Shown: positions 16,654 to 28,190 of the stretch, piece by piece
Numbering within the stretch: position 1 is the first letter of the stretch
Layout: each line of letters begins with the position of its first letter
DNA from: Myxococcales bacterium
GTDB taxonomy: Bacteria; Myxococcota; UBA727; VGSZ01
Assembly (NCBI GenBank): GCA_023248635.1
Contig: JAHFED010000058.1
Coordinates: 1-38,005 of the forward strand
Length of the DNA stretch: 38,005 bases
Reading direction: 5' to 3'
Program-made: the position numbers and the translations under genes
The notes under the pieces: generated by a model
What the model was told of the DNA's origin: nothing
What the model saw: the letters and a program-made list of their open reading frames with translations, nothing else
Database searches by the model: none

Positions 16654-18885
16654 ATGGGCGCCCTGTCGGGACTCACGCTGCTCAGCGCGGGCCTGCTCGG
16701 CGGGCTCCTGGTCGTCGTCGTCCCCACGCTCATCCACCTGCTGTCCCGACGGCGGGCGCGGCGGGTGCGCTTTGCACCGATGGAGCTCTTGCTCCGCAGC
16801 CAAAAGCGCACGGCCCGCAGCATTCGCCTGCGTCAGCTGCTGCTGCTGCTGCTGCGCACCTCGCTCTTCCTTGTCGTCGCTGCGGCCCTCCTACGTCCCC
16901 TTTGGCTCGAGCCGCAGGAACCAGCACCCAGCACCGCTCCCGTCGCCGTCGTCGTCGTGCTCGATGCATCGGCGTCGATGAACGCCGTGCTCGATGGCAA
17001 GAGCGCCTTTTCCCGCGCACAGACCAAGGCCCGGGATGCGGTCACGGCCCTCGTCGACGATGTGCGCACGGGTTTGGTGATCTGCGCCGAACGCCCGCGC
17101 GAGGTCGTGCTGCCCACCTTCGATCGCCGCGCCGTGCTTGAGGCCCTCGATCACGCCGAGGTGACCTTCGCCTTCGCCGATGTGGGTGCCTGCATCGAGC
17201 GCGCCGCGGTCCTCGCGGCCAACGTCGTCGACGAAAAGGGACAGCCCCTGCCCGGCGAGAGGCGCGTGGTCGTCGTCTCCGATCTCGCTGCCCATGCTTT
17301 CCCGGGCAGCGTCGGAGGCGCCTCGGCCGAGGGTTTGCGGGTCGACCTGCTCTCGGCCTTTGACGAAGAAGTCCCGCCCAACCACGGCATCGCCAACGTC
17401 GACACCGGTTTCTCTTCCCAGGGATTGCAGGTGCGCTTTTCCGCGGCGCGCTTTGGTGGTCCCGACGTCGAAGTCCCTGCCGACCTCTTTCTCGACGGAC
17501 GCCGGGTGGCGCGGCTGGCCCTGCCTTTTGCCTCGGGGCGAGTGCTCGATCGCGTCTTCACGGCGCCACTGCTCGCCGCCGACCCGCCAACCCCCGACGC
17601 ACCTGCCCATGGACACGGCCTGGTGGTGAGCCTCGGCGACGACGCCCTCGAGGCCGACAACGCCGTCGAGCTCCCCCTCGAGGAAAACGCCGCCGTGCGC
17701 GTGCTCGTCGTCGACGGCGAACCCGACGCGCTGCCCCTCTCTGACGAGGTCTTCTATCTCTCGCAGGCCCTCGCGGCCTCGCGCGTGGGTGAGGGCGGCA
17801 AGAGCAGGCTGGCGCTGAGCAGCGCGACACCCGAGCACCTCGACGCCGCCGCCCTCGTCGACGTCGACGTCGTCATCCTGGCCAATGTGGCGCGCCTTCC
17901 TGCTGCGGCGGCCGCCGCCCTCGTGTCCCATGTGCAAGGCGGCGCCGGGTTGTTCCTCACCATGGGAGACCAGGTCGACATCGACGCCTGGAACCGCGAC
18001 CTCGGTTCCCTGCTGCCAGCGGTGTTGCGGGGACCCAAAGGACAGGCCCTTCTCGACGACGTCAATGTCGCGGAAGCGCTGGGCTTGACCCGCTTCCAAT
18101 ACGATCACCCCCTGCTGCGCGCCCTCGCCGACAAAGGCAGCGGCGATGCGATCGCTGGGGGGCACGGCGGCACCCTGGCCGGGTTGAGCCGGGTGCGGAC
18201 GACGACGACGATGTTGGTGGAGCCGGATTCCCAGGCGCCGCGGCTGGTGCTCGCGCACTTCACCAACGATGCACCCGCGTTGCTCGAACGCGCCGTGGGC
18301 AAGCACGGCGAGGGGCGTGTGCTGCTCTTGACGACGTCGATCGATCGCGAATGGACCGACCTGCCCATCCGCCCCGGCTTTCTCCCCCTGGTCGAGCAGA
18401 TCGTGCTCTACCTGGGTCGCGCCCTCGACGACGGCCGGCCCCGCAGCGTGCGCATCGGTGAGGAGAGGCTGATCCAGCTCGGCGGCGGCGGCCAAGATAA
18501 GGGCGGCGAAGGCGACGTCGTCGTCGTCGTCGACCCCTCGGGTCGTGAGCACCGCCTCGACGTCTCACGCGACGGACCAGAAGGTCACGAGCGCGTGGCC
18601 CGCTTCACACCGGCCCTCCCCGGACTGCACCGGCCCTTCGTCGTCGTCGACGGCACCCGTCGGCTCTTGTCCCTCGAGCGCTTCACGGCCCTCATCGACC
18701 CACGCGAGAGCGATCTGCAGCGCATCGCCGAAGACCACATCGACGACGTCGTTCCCAAGGGCGCAGTGGTCCGCAGGGGCTTCGACGACGAACCCGGCAC
18801 ACCTTTGTGGCCCTGGCTGTTGCTGGCCGCCGTGGTCCTGATCCTCGGCGAGGGTCTGGTGCTGCGGCGCAGCGGCAGCGCGTGA
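16654..18885 (+). CDS. BatA-like membrane protein with vWA domain
   Basis: The product has 743 residues. The N-terminus shows the BatA-type double-helix region: one TM segment at about 8-30, the basic linker SRRRARRVRFAPMELLLRSQKRTARSIRLRQ, and a second TM segment. A vWA domain follows with DASASM (Asp104, Ser106, Ser108). The centre (about 340-540) looks like a glutamine-amidotransferase-like fold typical of long BatA relatives, with VRVLVVDGEPDALPLSDEVFYLSQAL. A C-terminal TM helix ends the protein (WPWLLLAAVVLILGEGLVL). It is the membrane member of the MoxR/DUF58 module. The stop overlaps the next gene in GTGA, which links this module to the GT-C-like membrane proteins. Confidence 0.88.
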   Translation: MGALSGLTLLSAGLLGGLLVVVVPTLIHLLSRRRARRVRFAPMELLLRSQKRTARSIRLRQLLLLLLRTSLFLVVAAALLRPLWLEPQEPAPSTAPVAVVVVLDASASMNAVLDGKSAFSRAQTKARDAVTALVDDVRTGLVICAERPREVVLPTFDRRAVLEALDHAEVTFAFADVGACIERAAVLAANVVDEKGQPLPGERRVVVVSDLAAHAFPGSVGGASAEGLRVDLLSAFDEEVPPNHGIANVDTGFSSQGLQVRFSAARFGGPDVEVPADLFLDGRRVARLALPFASGRVLDRVFTAPLLAADPPTPDAPAHGHGLVVSLGDDALEADNAVELPLEENAAVRVLVVDGEPDALPLSDEVFYLSQALAASRVGEGGKSRLALSSATPEHLDAAALVDVDVVILANVARLPAAAAAALVSHVQGGAGLFLTMGDQVDIDAWNRDLGSLLPAVLRGPKGQALLDDVNVAEALGLTRFQYDHPLLRALADKGSGDAIAGGHGGTLAGLSRVRTTTTMLVEPDSQAPRLVLAHFTNDAPALLERAVGKHGEGRVLLLTTSIDREWTDLPIRPGFLPLVEQIVLYLGRALDDGRPRSVRIGEERLIQLGGGGQDKGGEGDVVVVVDPSGREHRLDVSRDGPEGHERVARFTPALPGLHRPFVVVDGTRRLLSLERFTALIDPRESDLQRIAEDHIDDVVPKGAVVRRGFDDEPGTPLWPWLLLAAVVLILGEGLVLRRSGSA

Positions 18886-20789
18886 GTACCGCCGGCCCCA
18901 CCGCCGTCGTCGCCGCCTCCTTGTTGGCGGCCGTCTTTGTGTCGTCGCCGCTGCACCTGCCGCTCAACAATCCCAACGAGGGCGTGCGGGTGTTCGCGGT
19001 GCGGGCCCTGGTGGAGCAGCACACCTTCGCCATCGACGACGTCATCGCCGACTGGGGCTTCATCGACGACAAAGCGCACTGTCTGGTGCACCAGCGTTGC
19101 TCGTCGAAGGCGCCGCTGTCGAGCCTCATCGGAGCGGCGGCCTATGCCGTGGTGCATCCCTTCAGCGGCAACCTCTCGCGCGAAACGCTGACGCGCTTGT
19201 GCCGGCTGAGCGGCGGCGTGCTCCCCGCGGCCATCGCTTTGGCGATCCTGTGGTGGGCGCTGCGCCGACGAGCGCGCCAGGCCAACGTCGACGTCGACGG
19301 CAGGCTCTTGCTGGTCGATGTCTGCGTGGTCGCCTTGGTGGTGGGGTCGGGCGTGCTGGCGTCGCTGAATGTGTTTTCGGGTCACGCCTTCGCCGCGGTG
19401 GCGCCGGCCGCGGTGCTCGCCCTGGCCCTCCTTCCCGAGGAGCCATCGACGCGCCGGCTCGTCACGGCCGCCGCGCTGCTCTCGTTGGCCACCGCGGCCG
19501 AGTACCCAGCCGCCCTTTCCCTGCCGCTCTTGTTGCCGCTGATCTGGCGCGCCCGGCGGCGCGCTCGAGCCGTCGTCGTCGTCGTCGTCGCCGGCTTCTT
19601 GGCAGCCCTGCCGGCGCTGGTGGCCCAGGCCGTGATGTTCGGTGCTCCCTGGCGCACCGGCTACTCGTTCCTCGACAACCCCCACTACCAAGCGCTGGTC
19701 GACGGCTCGCTGTTCGGCATCGGCCGGCCCGATCCCACGGTGTTGTTCACGGTCTTGTTGAGCCCCGAGCTCGGACTCTTCTTCTTCAGCCCCCTGTTGC
19801 TTTGCGGCCTGTTCGGCGTGGCCCTGCTGCCGAAGAACACCCGCGCTGTGGTCGTCGTCGTCATCGGCGCCTTCTTGTTGTTCATCGCCGGCTTTCGCGG
19901 CTGGCGCGGGGGCTGGTCGGTGGGACCGCGTTACATCAGCGAGCTCGCCGGCCTGCTGTCGGTGACCGCCGTGTTGGCCCTCGAGCGTCTGTCGAGCAGC
20001 AGCGCGCGCCTGCTGGCTCTTGGTGCGGCCGCCGTCGGTGTGCTCCACAGCGGCGTCGCCGGCGCGATCTTTCCCCACCTCCCCGACGTGCTGCGCAACC
20101 CCGTCATCGAGCTCGCCTTGCCCTTGGTGGTGCGCGGCCTCTGCCCCGACAGCATGCCCTTGGCCCTGGGCTTGCCACCAGCCATAGCCGTCGTCGTCGT
20201 GGTCGTCGTCGTCGCCTTGCCGTTGTTTGCGGTGGCTGCGGTGCACCGCGAGCCGCGCGTGCTCGTCGTGCTCGTGGTGCCCTTGGTCGTTGTCATCGAT
20301 GGCGCCCTGCCCGCCACAACAGCGGCCGTGGCAGGACGCGAAGTGCGCCGCGTCGTCGACAACTGGCGTCCCGAAGGCGGCATTCCCTATCTGGCCGACG
20401 GCGCCGACGATCCGCGCGTGCTCTTCGCCATCGATCGCGGCCGGTTGTTGAAGGGCCGAGGGATCTCCTGCTCCTTTGCCTCGCCCCGGCCCACGCGCCC
20501 CGACGTCGGCGGCGCCCTGCTGCGCGACCTACTCGCGACCGTGCCCGGCGGCAGCCTGGTCGTCGTCGACGACGCCCTCGCACCCCACATCGCCCCCGCG
20601 GGGGGCAGCGTGCTGGTCGTGTCGATGAGCGACGTCGATCGCCACCTCACGGGCTTGCCCTGCACCGGCGACGTCGTCGTCGTCGCTCCTGCTGGCGCAC
20701 TGCTGCCGAAGCGCTTGCGCACGCTGGTGAGCGTGGGCGAGCCCATCGACCTCAAGGAAGGCTGGGTCGTGCTGCGACTCGGCAGGTAG
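18882..20789 (+). CDS. Polytopic GT-C-like membrane protein 1
   Basis: The product has 635 residues from GTG within GTGA. About ten membrane helices are present. After the first helix comes NNPNEGVRVFAVRALVEQHTFAIDDVI and then SSKAPLSSLIGAAAY, a layout seen in uncharacterised GT-C/PMT-like proteins, where an acidic residue (Glu33 here) in the first periplasmic loop is catalytic. A later loop has GWRGGWSVGPRYI, common in the same group. The last about 140 residues are soluble and alpha/beta. The protein probably transfers a sugar from a lipid-phosphate donor on the outer face of the membrane, but no substrate can be named. Polyvaline runs encoded by GTC repeats occur in several helices. Confidence 0.7.
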   Translation: MSTAGPTAVVAASLLAAVFVSSPLHLPLNNPNEGVRVFAVRALVEQHTFAIDDVIADWGFIDDKAHCLVHQRCSSKAPLSSLIGAAAYAVVHPFSGNLSRETLTRLCRLSGGVLPAAIALAILWWALRRRARQANVDVDGRLLLVDVCVVALVVGSGVLASLNVFSGHAFAAVAPAAVLALALLPEEPSTRRLVTAAALLSLATAAEYPAALSLPLLLPLIWRARRRARAVVVVVVAGFLAALPALVAQAVMFGAPWRTGYSFLDNPHYQALVDGSLFGIGRPDPTVLFTVLLSPELGLFFFSPLLLCGLFGVALLPKNTRAVVVVVIGAFLLFIAGFRGWRGGWSVGPRYISELAGLLSVTAVLALERLSSSSARLLALGAAAVGVLHSGVAGAIFPHLPDVLRNPVIELALPLVVRGLCPDSMPLALGLPPAIAVVVVVVVVALPLFAVAAVHREPRVLVVLVVPLVVVIDGALPATTAAVAGREVRRVVDNWRPEGGIPYLADGADDPRVLFAIDRGRLLKGRGISCSFASPRPTRPDVGGALLRDLLATVPGGSLVVVDDALAPHIAPAGGSVLVVSMSDVDRHLTGLPCTGDVVVVAPAGALLPKRLRTLVSVGEPIDLKEGWVVLRLGR

Positions 20790-20797
20790 TCTGGCTC

Positions 20798-22576
20798 GTG
20801 CACTCCTTCTTCGGCTCGGGGCTGCTCGTCGTCGCCGTCACTGGTGTGGTGGCCGGCGTGCGCGCGCTGCTGCTGGCCTGCGGTGAGTCCCGCGGATCGG
20901 TGGCCGCAGCCTCGACGATGGCAGTGGTGGCCGCTCTTCCCCTCAGCTTGCAGGGCCTCACCGGCATCGTCGGCGCCGTCGTGGTTCTCGGCTTCGCTGG
21001 CGCGGTGCTGTCACGCACGGTCGCGCCGATCCCAACAACGACGTCGCCGCCGCCTTGGTCGAGGGCCGCGCGCTGGATCGCCTTGGTGCTCTTTGCTCTG
21101 CTCGCCGTCGTCGCACTCGGAACCTTCTTGTGGGACGAAGCCTCGACGCACCTGCCCCTGGCCGGAGCAGTGTCCCGCAACCTCGTGCCCCTGGAGCACC
21201 CCCTCTTTCCGGGACAGCCGCTGCGCTACCACGCCGGCTTCGACGTCGTCGTTGGCGTCGTCCGCGCTTTCACTCTCTTACCTCTCGACCTCTGCGTCGA
21301 CATCGTCACCCTGGCCGGCATCGCCCTGGTGCTGTGGAGCATCCACGATCTCGCGGCGGTGCTCGCACCAGGCGCGGGGTCTCTGGCGATGCCGGTGGTG
21401 TTGCTCTGTGGTGGGCCGGTCGCTGCTGTCTTGGCCGATGGCTGGGGAATCGCCCTGCCCGCTCAGGGGCTCTTTCCGGCCGCTTGGGTCAACGGCGCAA
21501 CCTTCCCCCCCCTCGTCGTCACCAATGTGTTTCAGCACCCCCAGGGACTGGCGATGCCCATCGCTGGCGCGGCGCTGTTGGTGGCTTCGGTGCCGACTTT
21601 TCGGCGGTTCGCGGCGGCGGCGTTGTTGATCCTCTTGTGCTCGCGCGTGCAGATCGTCTTTGCCGCCGTCACGGGCATCGCGGTCGTCGTGCTCGCCTTG
21701 CGCGCGCGCGCGCTGCCGTCGCTGCTGGTCCTCGTCGTCGTCGGGCTGCTCTGCCTGCTCGACAGCCGCTTCACCACCGGTGCGACAGGACAGCTGGTGT
21801 GGGGCGGGGCCTTCGCCAACGACGGCGCGGCCGCTCTGGTGCGGCTGCCCTTGATCTTCGGGCTCTCGTTGGGGGCGCCGGTGTTCGGCTGGCGCATGTG
21901 GCGACGTCGCTCCGCGCCCCCCGGTCTGCTCCTGGCCCTGTCCCTGGCCGGCACCCTTGGCTTCGTCGTCGGCAACGTGTGCTCCTACGCGCGTTCGTGG
22001 GACATCGTGAAGCTCTTTGGCGTCTCGGCCTTCTTCGCCCACTTTCTCTTGGCGGCGTGGCTGGCCCAAACGCGGCGGGCCATCGTCGTCGTCGTCGTCG
22101 TCGTCAGCTGCTGGTCGGGGGCGCTGTGGCTTGTGCGCCATGGGATCGGCAACGGTGTGATCGCGCGCGCCTATCGGGAGCATGGACAAGGCGACGACGT
22201 CGCCGCCTTTGCCGATGAGCTGGCCCCGTTCCTTCCGGCGGCCTCCCGGGTGTTCTCGCCGGACTTGACCTTGGCGCGCTCCGGCGTCGTCGTCCCAGGC
22301 ACCGACTGGCGCGCGTCGCGTGACACGGCGGCGTTGCTCCTCGATCGACCGAAAACTGAAGCCCTCACCCGGGCCTGGCGCCGCGCCCTGCGCGACCTCG
22401 ATGCCGAAGCGCTGCTGGCGCTGCACGCGGACTTCGTCGTCGTCCGCGCGGGCTCTCCTCTCTTGGCACTGTTGGCCGACACCACGCGCTTCACGGCCGT
22501 GAGGCCGGCACGAGCCGACGACGACGGAAGGGAGCAGAAGGCCACCTGGCTGCTCTTTGCGGTGAACAAGCCGTGA
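20798..22576 (+). CDS. Polytopic GT-C-like membrane protein 2
   Basis: The product has 592 residues, starting at GTG 20798, nine bases after the previous stop. About eleven membrane helices are predicted by eye. The first extracytoplasmic loop contains LWDEASTHLPLAGAVSRN (Asp113, Glu114, His117), resembling the DE/H motif of lipid-phosphate-sugar-dependent glycosyltransferases. YHAGFDVVVGVV follows. The C-terminal about 130 residues form a soluble domain. A (GTC)7 tract at 22085-22105 encodes seven Val within a helix near the end of the membrane region. The protein is unlike its neighbours in sequence although it shares the general plan, so it is not a simple tandem duplicate. The stop overlaps the next gene in GTGA. 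Confidence 0.68.
   Translation: MHSFFGSGLLVVAVTGVVAGVRALLLACGESRGSVAAASTMAVVAALPLSLQGLTGIVGAVVVLGFAGAVLSRTVAPIPTTTSPPPWSRAARWIALVLFALLAVVALGTFLWDEASTHLPLAGAVSRNLVPLEHPLFPGQPLRYHAGFDVVVGVVRAFTLLPLDLCVDIVTLAGIALVLWSIHDLAAVLAPGAGSLAMPVVLLCGGPVAAVLADGWGIALPAQGLFPAAWVNGATFPPLVVTNVFQHPQGLAMPIAGAALLVASVPTFRRFAAAALLILLCSRVQIVFAAVTGIAVVVLALRARALPSLLVLVVVGLLCLLDSRFTTGATGQLVWGGAFANDGAAALVRLPLIFGLSLGAPVFGWRMWRRRSAPPGLLLALSLAGTLGFVVGNVCSYARSWDIVKLFGVSAFFAHFLLAAWLAQTRRAIVVVVVVVSCWSGALWLVRHGIGNGVIARAYREHGQGDDVAAFADELAPFLPAASRVFSPDLTLARSGVVVPGTDWRASRDTAALLLDRPKTEALTRAWRRALRDLDAEALLALHADFVVVRAGSPLLALLADTTRFTAVRPARADDDGREQKATWLLFAVNKP
22085..22105 (+). repeat. (GTC)7 trinucleotide tract
   Basis: Seven uninterrupted GTC units encode seven valines in a membrane helix of the second GT-C-like protein. 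This is the longest perfect run noticed in the window. Six-unit runs occur near 19573 and 24936, and several four- to five-unit runs occur on both strands. Confidence 0.95.
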
Positions 22577-24074
22577 ATCCCCGCGCCGCCGTCGTTGTCG
22601 TCTTTCTGACCGCTCTCGCGCTGCGCGTGGCCCTGCTGCACACCGCTCGCTTCGGCGGCGACGAAGCCCTCTTTTTTCGCATCGGCATGGACATCGTCGA
22701 AGGCAAGGCTCTCCCCCTCCTCGGCACCCAGATCACCGATGGCGCCGGGCGTCTTCCCGGGCCCGCCTTCCTCTATCTGATGGCCTTGCCGCTCGTCCCG
22801 TGGCGTGCACCAGAGGCCCAGTACCTCTTCGTCGAGGTGCTCGGGGCTCTCACCGTCGTCATCCTGTGGCATTCCCTCCGCCGACCCTTCGGCGAACGCC
22901 CCGCTTTCGTTGCCGGCATGCTGATCGCCTGCGCCCCCTGGAGCGCGCTTTATGCGGATCGCACCTGGAACCCCAACGTGCTGCCGCTCGTCGTCGCCCT
23001 GGCTTTCCTCGGCGCGCTGCGGGTGCGAGAGCAGCCTTCGTCGCGCTGGTTGGTCGCGCTGGTGCCTCTGCTCGCGTTGATGCCGCAATTCCACATGTCG
23101 GCACCCGTCGCCTGGGCTGGCATCTTGGTGCTGCTGGGAAAATCGTGGCTCCGATCACCACGTCGACATCTGTTGCTCGGGCTCGGATTGGCGTCGATTT
23201 TGTATGTGCCGCTCATCGTCAATGAGTTCCAGACCGGACTTCAAAATACCCGTCATATCCTGGCTGAAACCATCGGAAAACAAGGCGGTGAACATCACGC
23301 CTACGGCTTCATCTACGTCCCGGTGTACGCGCTGCGTTTCTTGACGCTCGACGTCACCTATCACGAGCTGGCTGGCTACTGGGGCGGACCCGACGAGCTG
23401 CGCTGCTACAACGCCCTCCTCGGCGGCAGCGCTGCGCGCCCGGCGCATCCGCTGCGCCACCTCGCCCTCGCCTGCTCGTTGATCGTGGCGCTCGCCGCCG
23501 TGGGGACAGTGTTGCGCAACGCAGTGAAACGGCGCCAGATCGGCCCCTTCGGCGTCGCTTTTCTCGTCGCTCTCGTCGTCAACATGGCTTTGATGGGCTT
23601 GGCGGCGAAGCAGGTCTTTGGCCACTACGTCACCAATCTTTTCCCCTTCGTCGTCGTCTCCTGGGCCGCTGTGTGGCAAGAGCTCGAGCAACGCGGACGC
23701 CGGGTGCGGGCCCTGGCCCTCGTCGTCGTCATTATCACGGCGCTGGGGGGCATCGAGGCCACGCTCTCGGTCTCGCGCGAAGTGGATGGCAAGATTGGGC
23801 TCGAGGTGCACCGGCGGGCGACGGCCGTCATCGTCGACGACGCCCTTGGGGCTGGCCTCCCCCAAACCGAGCCCGTGCGACTGGACTTCCGCGGGATCCG
23901 CTCCTCCTTCTTTGACTGGCACATCTTTGCCACCCGGGCCCTTGGCGTTCCTTTGCACTTCAGCCCCAGTGCGCAGCGCCGTCGCTATGCCCTCACGCCG
24001 GAAAACGCGCCCCCACCGCGTGACGCAGAGGGTGCCGGCATCGACGTCGGCCACGCCCGCTTGTGGCGCCTGCG

Positions 24075-24078
<4 letters not shown>
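22573..24078 (+). CDS. PMT/GT39-like membrane glycosyltransferase (protein 3)
   Basis: The product has 501 residues from GTG in GTGA. The first loop holds RFGGDEALFFRIGMDIVEGK (Asp30, Glu31), then GAGRLPGPAFLYLMALPL, which is close to the PMT_2/ArnT-like pattern of a catalytic acidic residue followed by a short re-entrant helix. About nine to ten membrane helices follow, and a small soluble tail of about 100 residues ends the protein. Of the five polytopic genes it is the most recognisable as a GT-C enzyme using a polyprenyl-phosphate sugar donor. The coding region overlaps the next gene in ATGA. Acceptor and sugar are unknown. Confidence 0.75.
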
Positions 24079-25564
<1,486 letters not shown>

Positions 25565-25568
<4 letters not shown>

Positions 25569-27400
25569 CGCCCGCTGCCACCACCGCCCGGCGCCTGGCT
25601 CTCGCTGCCGCGGCTTTCGCGCCGCTGCTCTTGTTCCTGCTCTTGGAGCTGCAGCGGCCCTTTCCCTTCTCCACCACCAACGACAACTGGGGCTACTTCC
25701 TGCCTCTGATGACGAAGACGACGTCGGCGTGGCTCGACGGTCATTCCCTGCGCGTGGTGTGGGAGCTCGGCCAGGGCTGGTCTCCGTGGGACAGCGGGCA
25801 GGTGGGCTGGCTCTCGCCTTTCCCCGTCGTCGCTGCGCTGATCACGCGCTTGCTCGATGACCCCTTGGCCCTGCTCGAAGTCGACGCCGGCCTGCATCTC
25901 TTGTTGCTGGGTCTTGCCGCCGTCATCGCCCCACCCGCGCGTTTTTCGGGCTGGACGCGCGTGGCCCTCGCTTTGGCCCTGGGGCTCGCTCCGGGTCCCA
26001 TCATCGTCGGCATGAACTGGCACGACTACCTGACGCCAGCGCCGTGGTTTGTGTTGTTGCTCGGGCTCGTGTGGCGCGCCGTCGACGACGATCGCTGCTG
26101 GACCGCGCGAGAAAGCGCCGCCGTCGTCGTCGTTTCTCTGTTGTTTTTTTCCGCCGCCCACCCCCAGATGGTGGTGCTCGGCCATGCCTGCTTGACCTTG
26201 TTCGCCTTCACCTGCGCGCGCAGCCGCGCCGGCATCGACGTCGTGGTCCGCTTGGCCGTGGCCCAGCTCGCCGTGATGCCGGCGCTCTTTTATTTGATGT
26301 GGGCTGCCGCCGATGGCTCGGCGATGTGGCGCTATGCGCGGGCAAACTCTTCACTGCTCGAAGGGGCGCTCGATCCCGTCGACGGCCTGGGCGCGATCAC
26401 CATGGGCCCGTGGACCGCCGACCACGCCGCCGCATTTTTCAACCCGATGCTCTTGTTGCTCATCGTCGTCGGCATCGCGCTTCGCCAGATCCGCTTCGCC
26501 CTTGCCGCCCTCGTGCTGGTGGTGCTGCTGGTGCCGAGCGTGTTTCCCCCCGTCGGTGCGCTCTTCGTCGGCGGCCTGTCGAGCTTCCGCTTTCCGTCGA
26601 AGTTCGCCTGTTTCGCAGGCCCTGTCGCTGCCGCCTTGTGGTTCGTACTCGCCGCGCACCGGCACCAGGTTGTCGCCGTCGTCGTCGCTGCTTGCGGCGT
26701 CGTGGTCTGTTTGCTGGGCAACGAGGGCGGGACCACCTTCAACGCGGCCCATGGCATCGGCGCGAGGGGCTTGCAGGCTCTGGGCGATCGCTGCCTCGAT
26801 GAGGCCGGGGTCGGACCGGGCGAGCGCATCGCCTTCATCGGCGATCTCAAGCACTCGCGCACCTTTGCGGACACGCCGTTGGCGCTGATGGCGGTGGCCA
26901 ACAACGCCCCCGTCGTCATGGGCCGGGGCAGCGCCCACCTCTACGAACCCCTCGAGCCCGACGATCTCGCGCGGGCCCACGCCGGGCTCACAGCCTTTTG
27001 GCGGGGCACCACGCTGCCGATCATGCGCGATCCCCGGCGCCTCGAGCTGGTGCGTCGCTCGGGAGCCGGCTGGCTCTTGGCCGTGCACCAAGAGGAGCTC
27101 TTGACCTTGCCGTCGACGAAGGTGTGCGATGTGTGGTTCGCGCGCATGCCGGGGGCCAAGACCTTTCCCGGCGACGACGTCGTCAGCGACAGCGCTGGTG
27201 TGTTGACGGCGCCACCCCGCGCGTCTGCGCCGGTGACCGATACGGCGCGCCCCTTGCCCTGGCAGCAGCTCGACGACGGATCGTGGCGAGCCCAGCCCCC
27301 GTTGCCGCGCAGCGATTGGTGGACAGCGACCCTCTGCGGCCTGGTGCTCAGCGCGGTGCTTTTGCGCCACTTGCCGCAGCTACCGCGGGCGCGCGCCTGA
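25565..27400 (+). CDS. Polytopic GT-C-like membrane protein 5
   Basis: The product has 611 residues from GTG in GTGA. After the first helix, FPFSTTNDNWGYFLPLMTKTTSAW (Asp40) is followed by SPWDSGQVGWLSPFPVVAALI, again placing acidic residues in the first outer loop. About ten membrane helices are present, with a periplasmic domain of about 180 residues and a final TM helix (WWTATLCGLVLSAVLL) near the C-terminus. The last-helix arrangement differs from the other four proteins. GLSSFRFPSKFACFAGP resembles loops of YfhO-type membrane glycosyltransferases. Function is inferred from topology and operon context. Confidence 0.62.
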
Positions 27401-27452
27401 GGGCCCGACGTCGACGTCTTCCGTGCGTCCGACGGGAACGCTAGGCGGTGGT

Positions 27453-28190
27453 GTGGATCTCAGCGAACGCACTGCCAGCACCACGCGCCATCCCTGGGAG
27501 CTGGCGCGCGCGGGCTTCCTGCTCGATGTGCTCGACGACGCCGGCGTGCTGCGGCAAGCGCGCGCCATCCTCGACGTCGGCTCCGGCGACGCCTGGTTTG
27601 CCACCCAACTGCTGAGCCGCTGTGCCGCTGAGGTCACCTGCTGGGACCTGCACTTCGACGACGACGATCTGCTCCGTTTGCGCACCCGGGCGCGCTTGAC
27701 GCCCGTGCGCACAGCCCCCCCCGGGCCCTTCGACGTCGCCCTCATGCTCGACGTCATCGAGCACGTCGACGACGATGACGCCTTCGTCGACGACGTCTTG
27801 TCTCGGGTTCAGCCCGGCGCCCGCGTGCTGGTCTCAGTCCCCGCTTGGCCGCGGCTTTTTTCCTCGCACGATCGCAGCTTGCAGCATCGACGTCGCTACA
27901 CCCCCGCCGGGTGCCGCGCGGTGCTGCGCCGGGCCGGCCTGCGCATCGATCGCAGTGGCGGCTTCTTTCACACGCTGCTGCTGCCGCGGGCCCTCGCCGT
28001 CGTCGTCGAAGGTCTGCGCGCGCCGGCTGCGGGAGCTGGCATCGGTTCCTGGCGTCATGGACCGCTGCTGACCCAAGGCATCGCCGCAGCTTTTGGCCTG
28101 GAGCAGCGCCTCAGCAGGGCTGCCGCAGACGCCGGCGTCGACGTGCCCGGCTTGAGCTTCTTTGCCTTGTGCACCAGGGAGCCCCGATGA
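27453..28190 (+). CDS. Class I SAM-dependent methyltransferase
   Basis: The product has 245 residues. Motif I is AILDVGSGDAWFATQLL and the post-I acidic strand is VTCWDLHFDDDD. LMLDVIEHVDDDDAFVDDVL corresponds to motif II, and RVLVSVPAWPRLFSSHDRSLQHRRRY is the segment found in methyltransferases linked to polysaccharide or lipid-linked sugar loci (Methyltransf_11/23 type). It is cytoplasmic, possibly membrane-peripheral. GTG 27453 was chosen because AGGCGG 27443-27448 lies four bases before it. GTG 27423 would add ten residues but lacks a ribosome site. The stop overlaps the glycosyltransferase gene in ATGA, so the product probably acts on the same substrate pathway. Confidence 0.85.
   Translation: MDLSERTASTTRHPWELARAGFLLDVLDDAGVLRQARAILDVGSGDAWFATQLLSRCAAEVTCWDLHFDDDDLLRLRTRARLTPVRTAPPGPFDVALMLDVIEHVDDDDAFVDDVLSRVQPGARVLVSVPAWPRLFSSHDRSLQHRRRYTPAGCRAVLRRAGLRIDRSGGFFHTLLLPRALAVVVEGLRAPAAGAGIGSWRHGPLLTQGIAAAFGLEQRLSRAAADAGVDVPGLSFFALCTREPR

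Noticed and set aside
18585-20246. 553-codon minus-strand frame opposite GT-C-like protein 1
   Set aside because: Gln/His/Asp-rich antisense artefact of valine/leucine codons.
22080-22110. GTC repeats as a CRISPR-like or satellite array
   Set aside because: They are in-frame coding trinucleotides without spacers.
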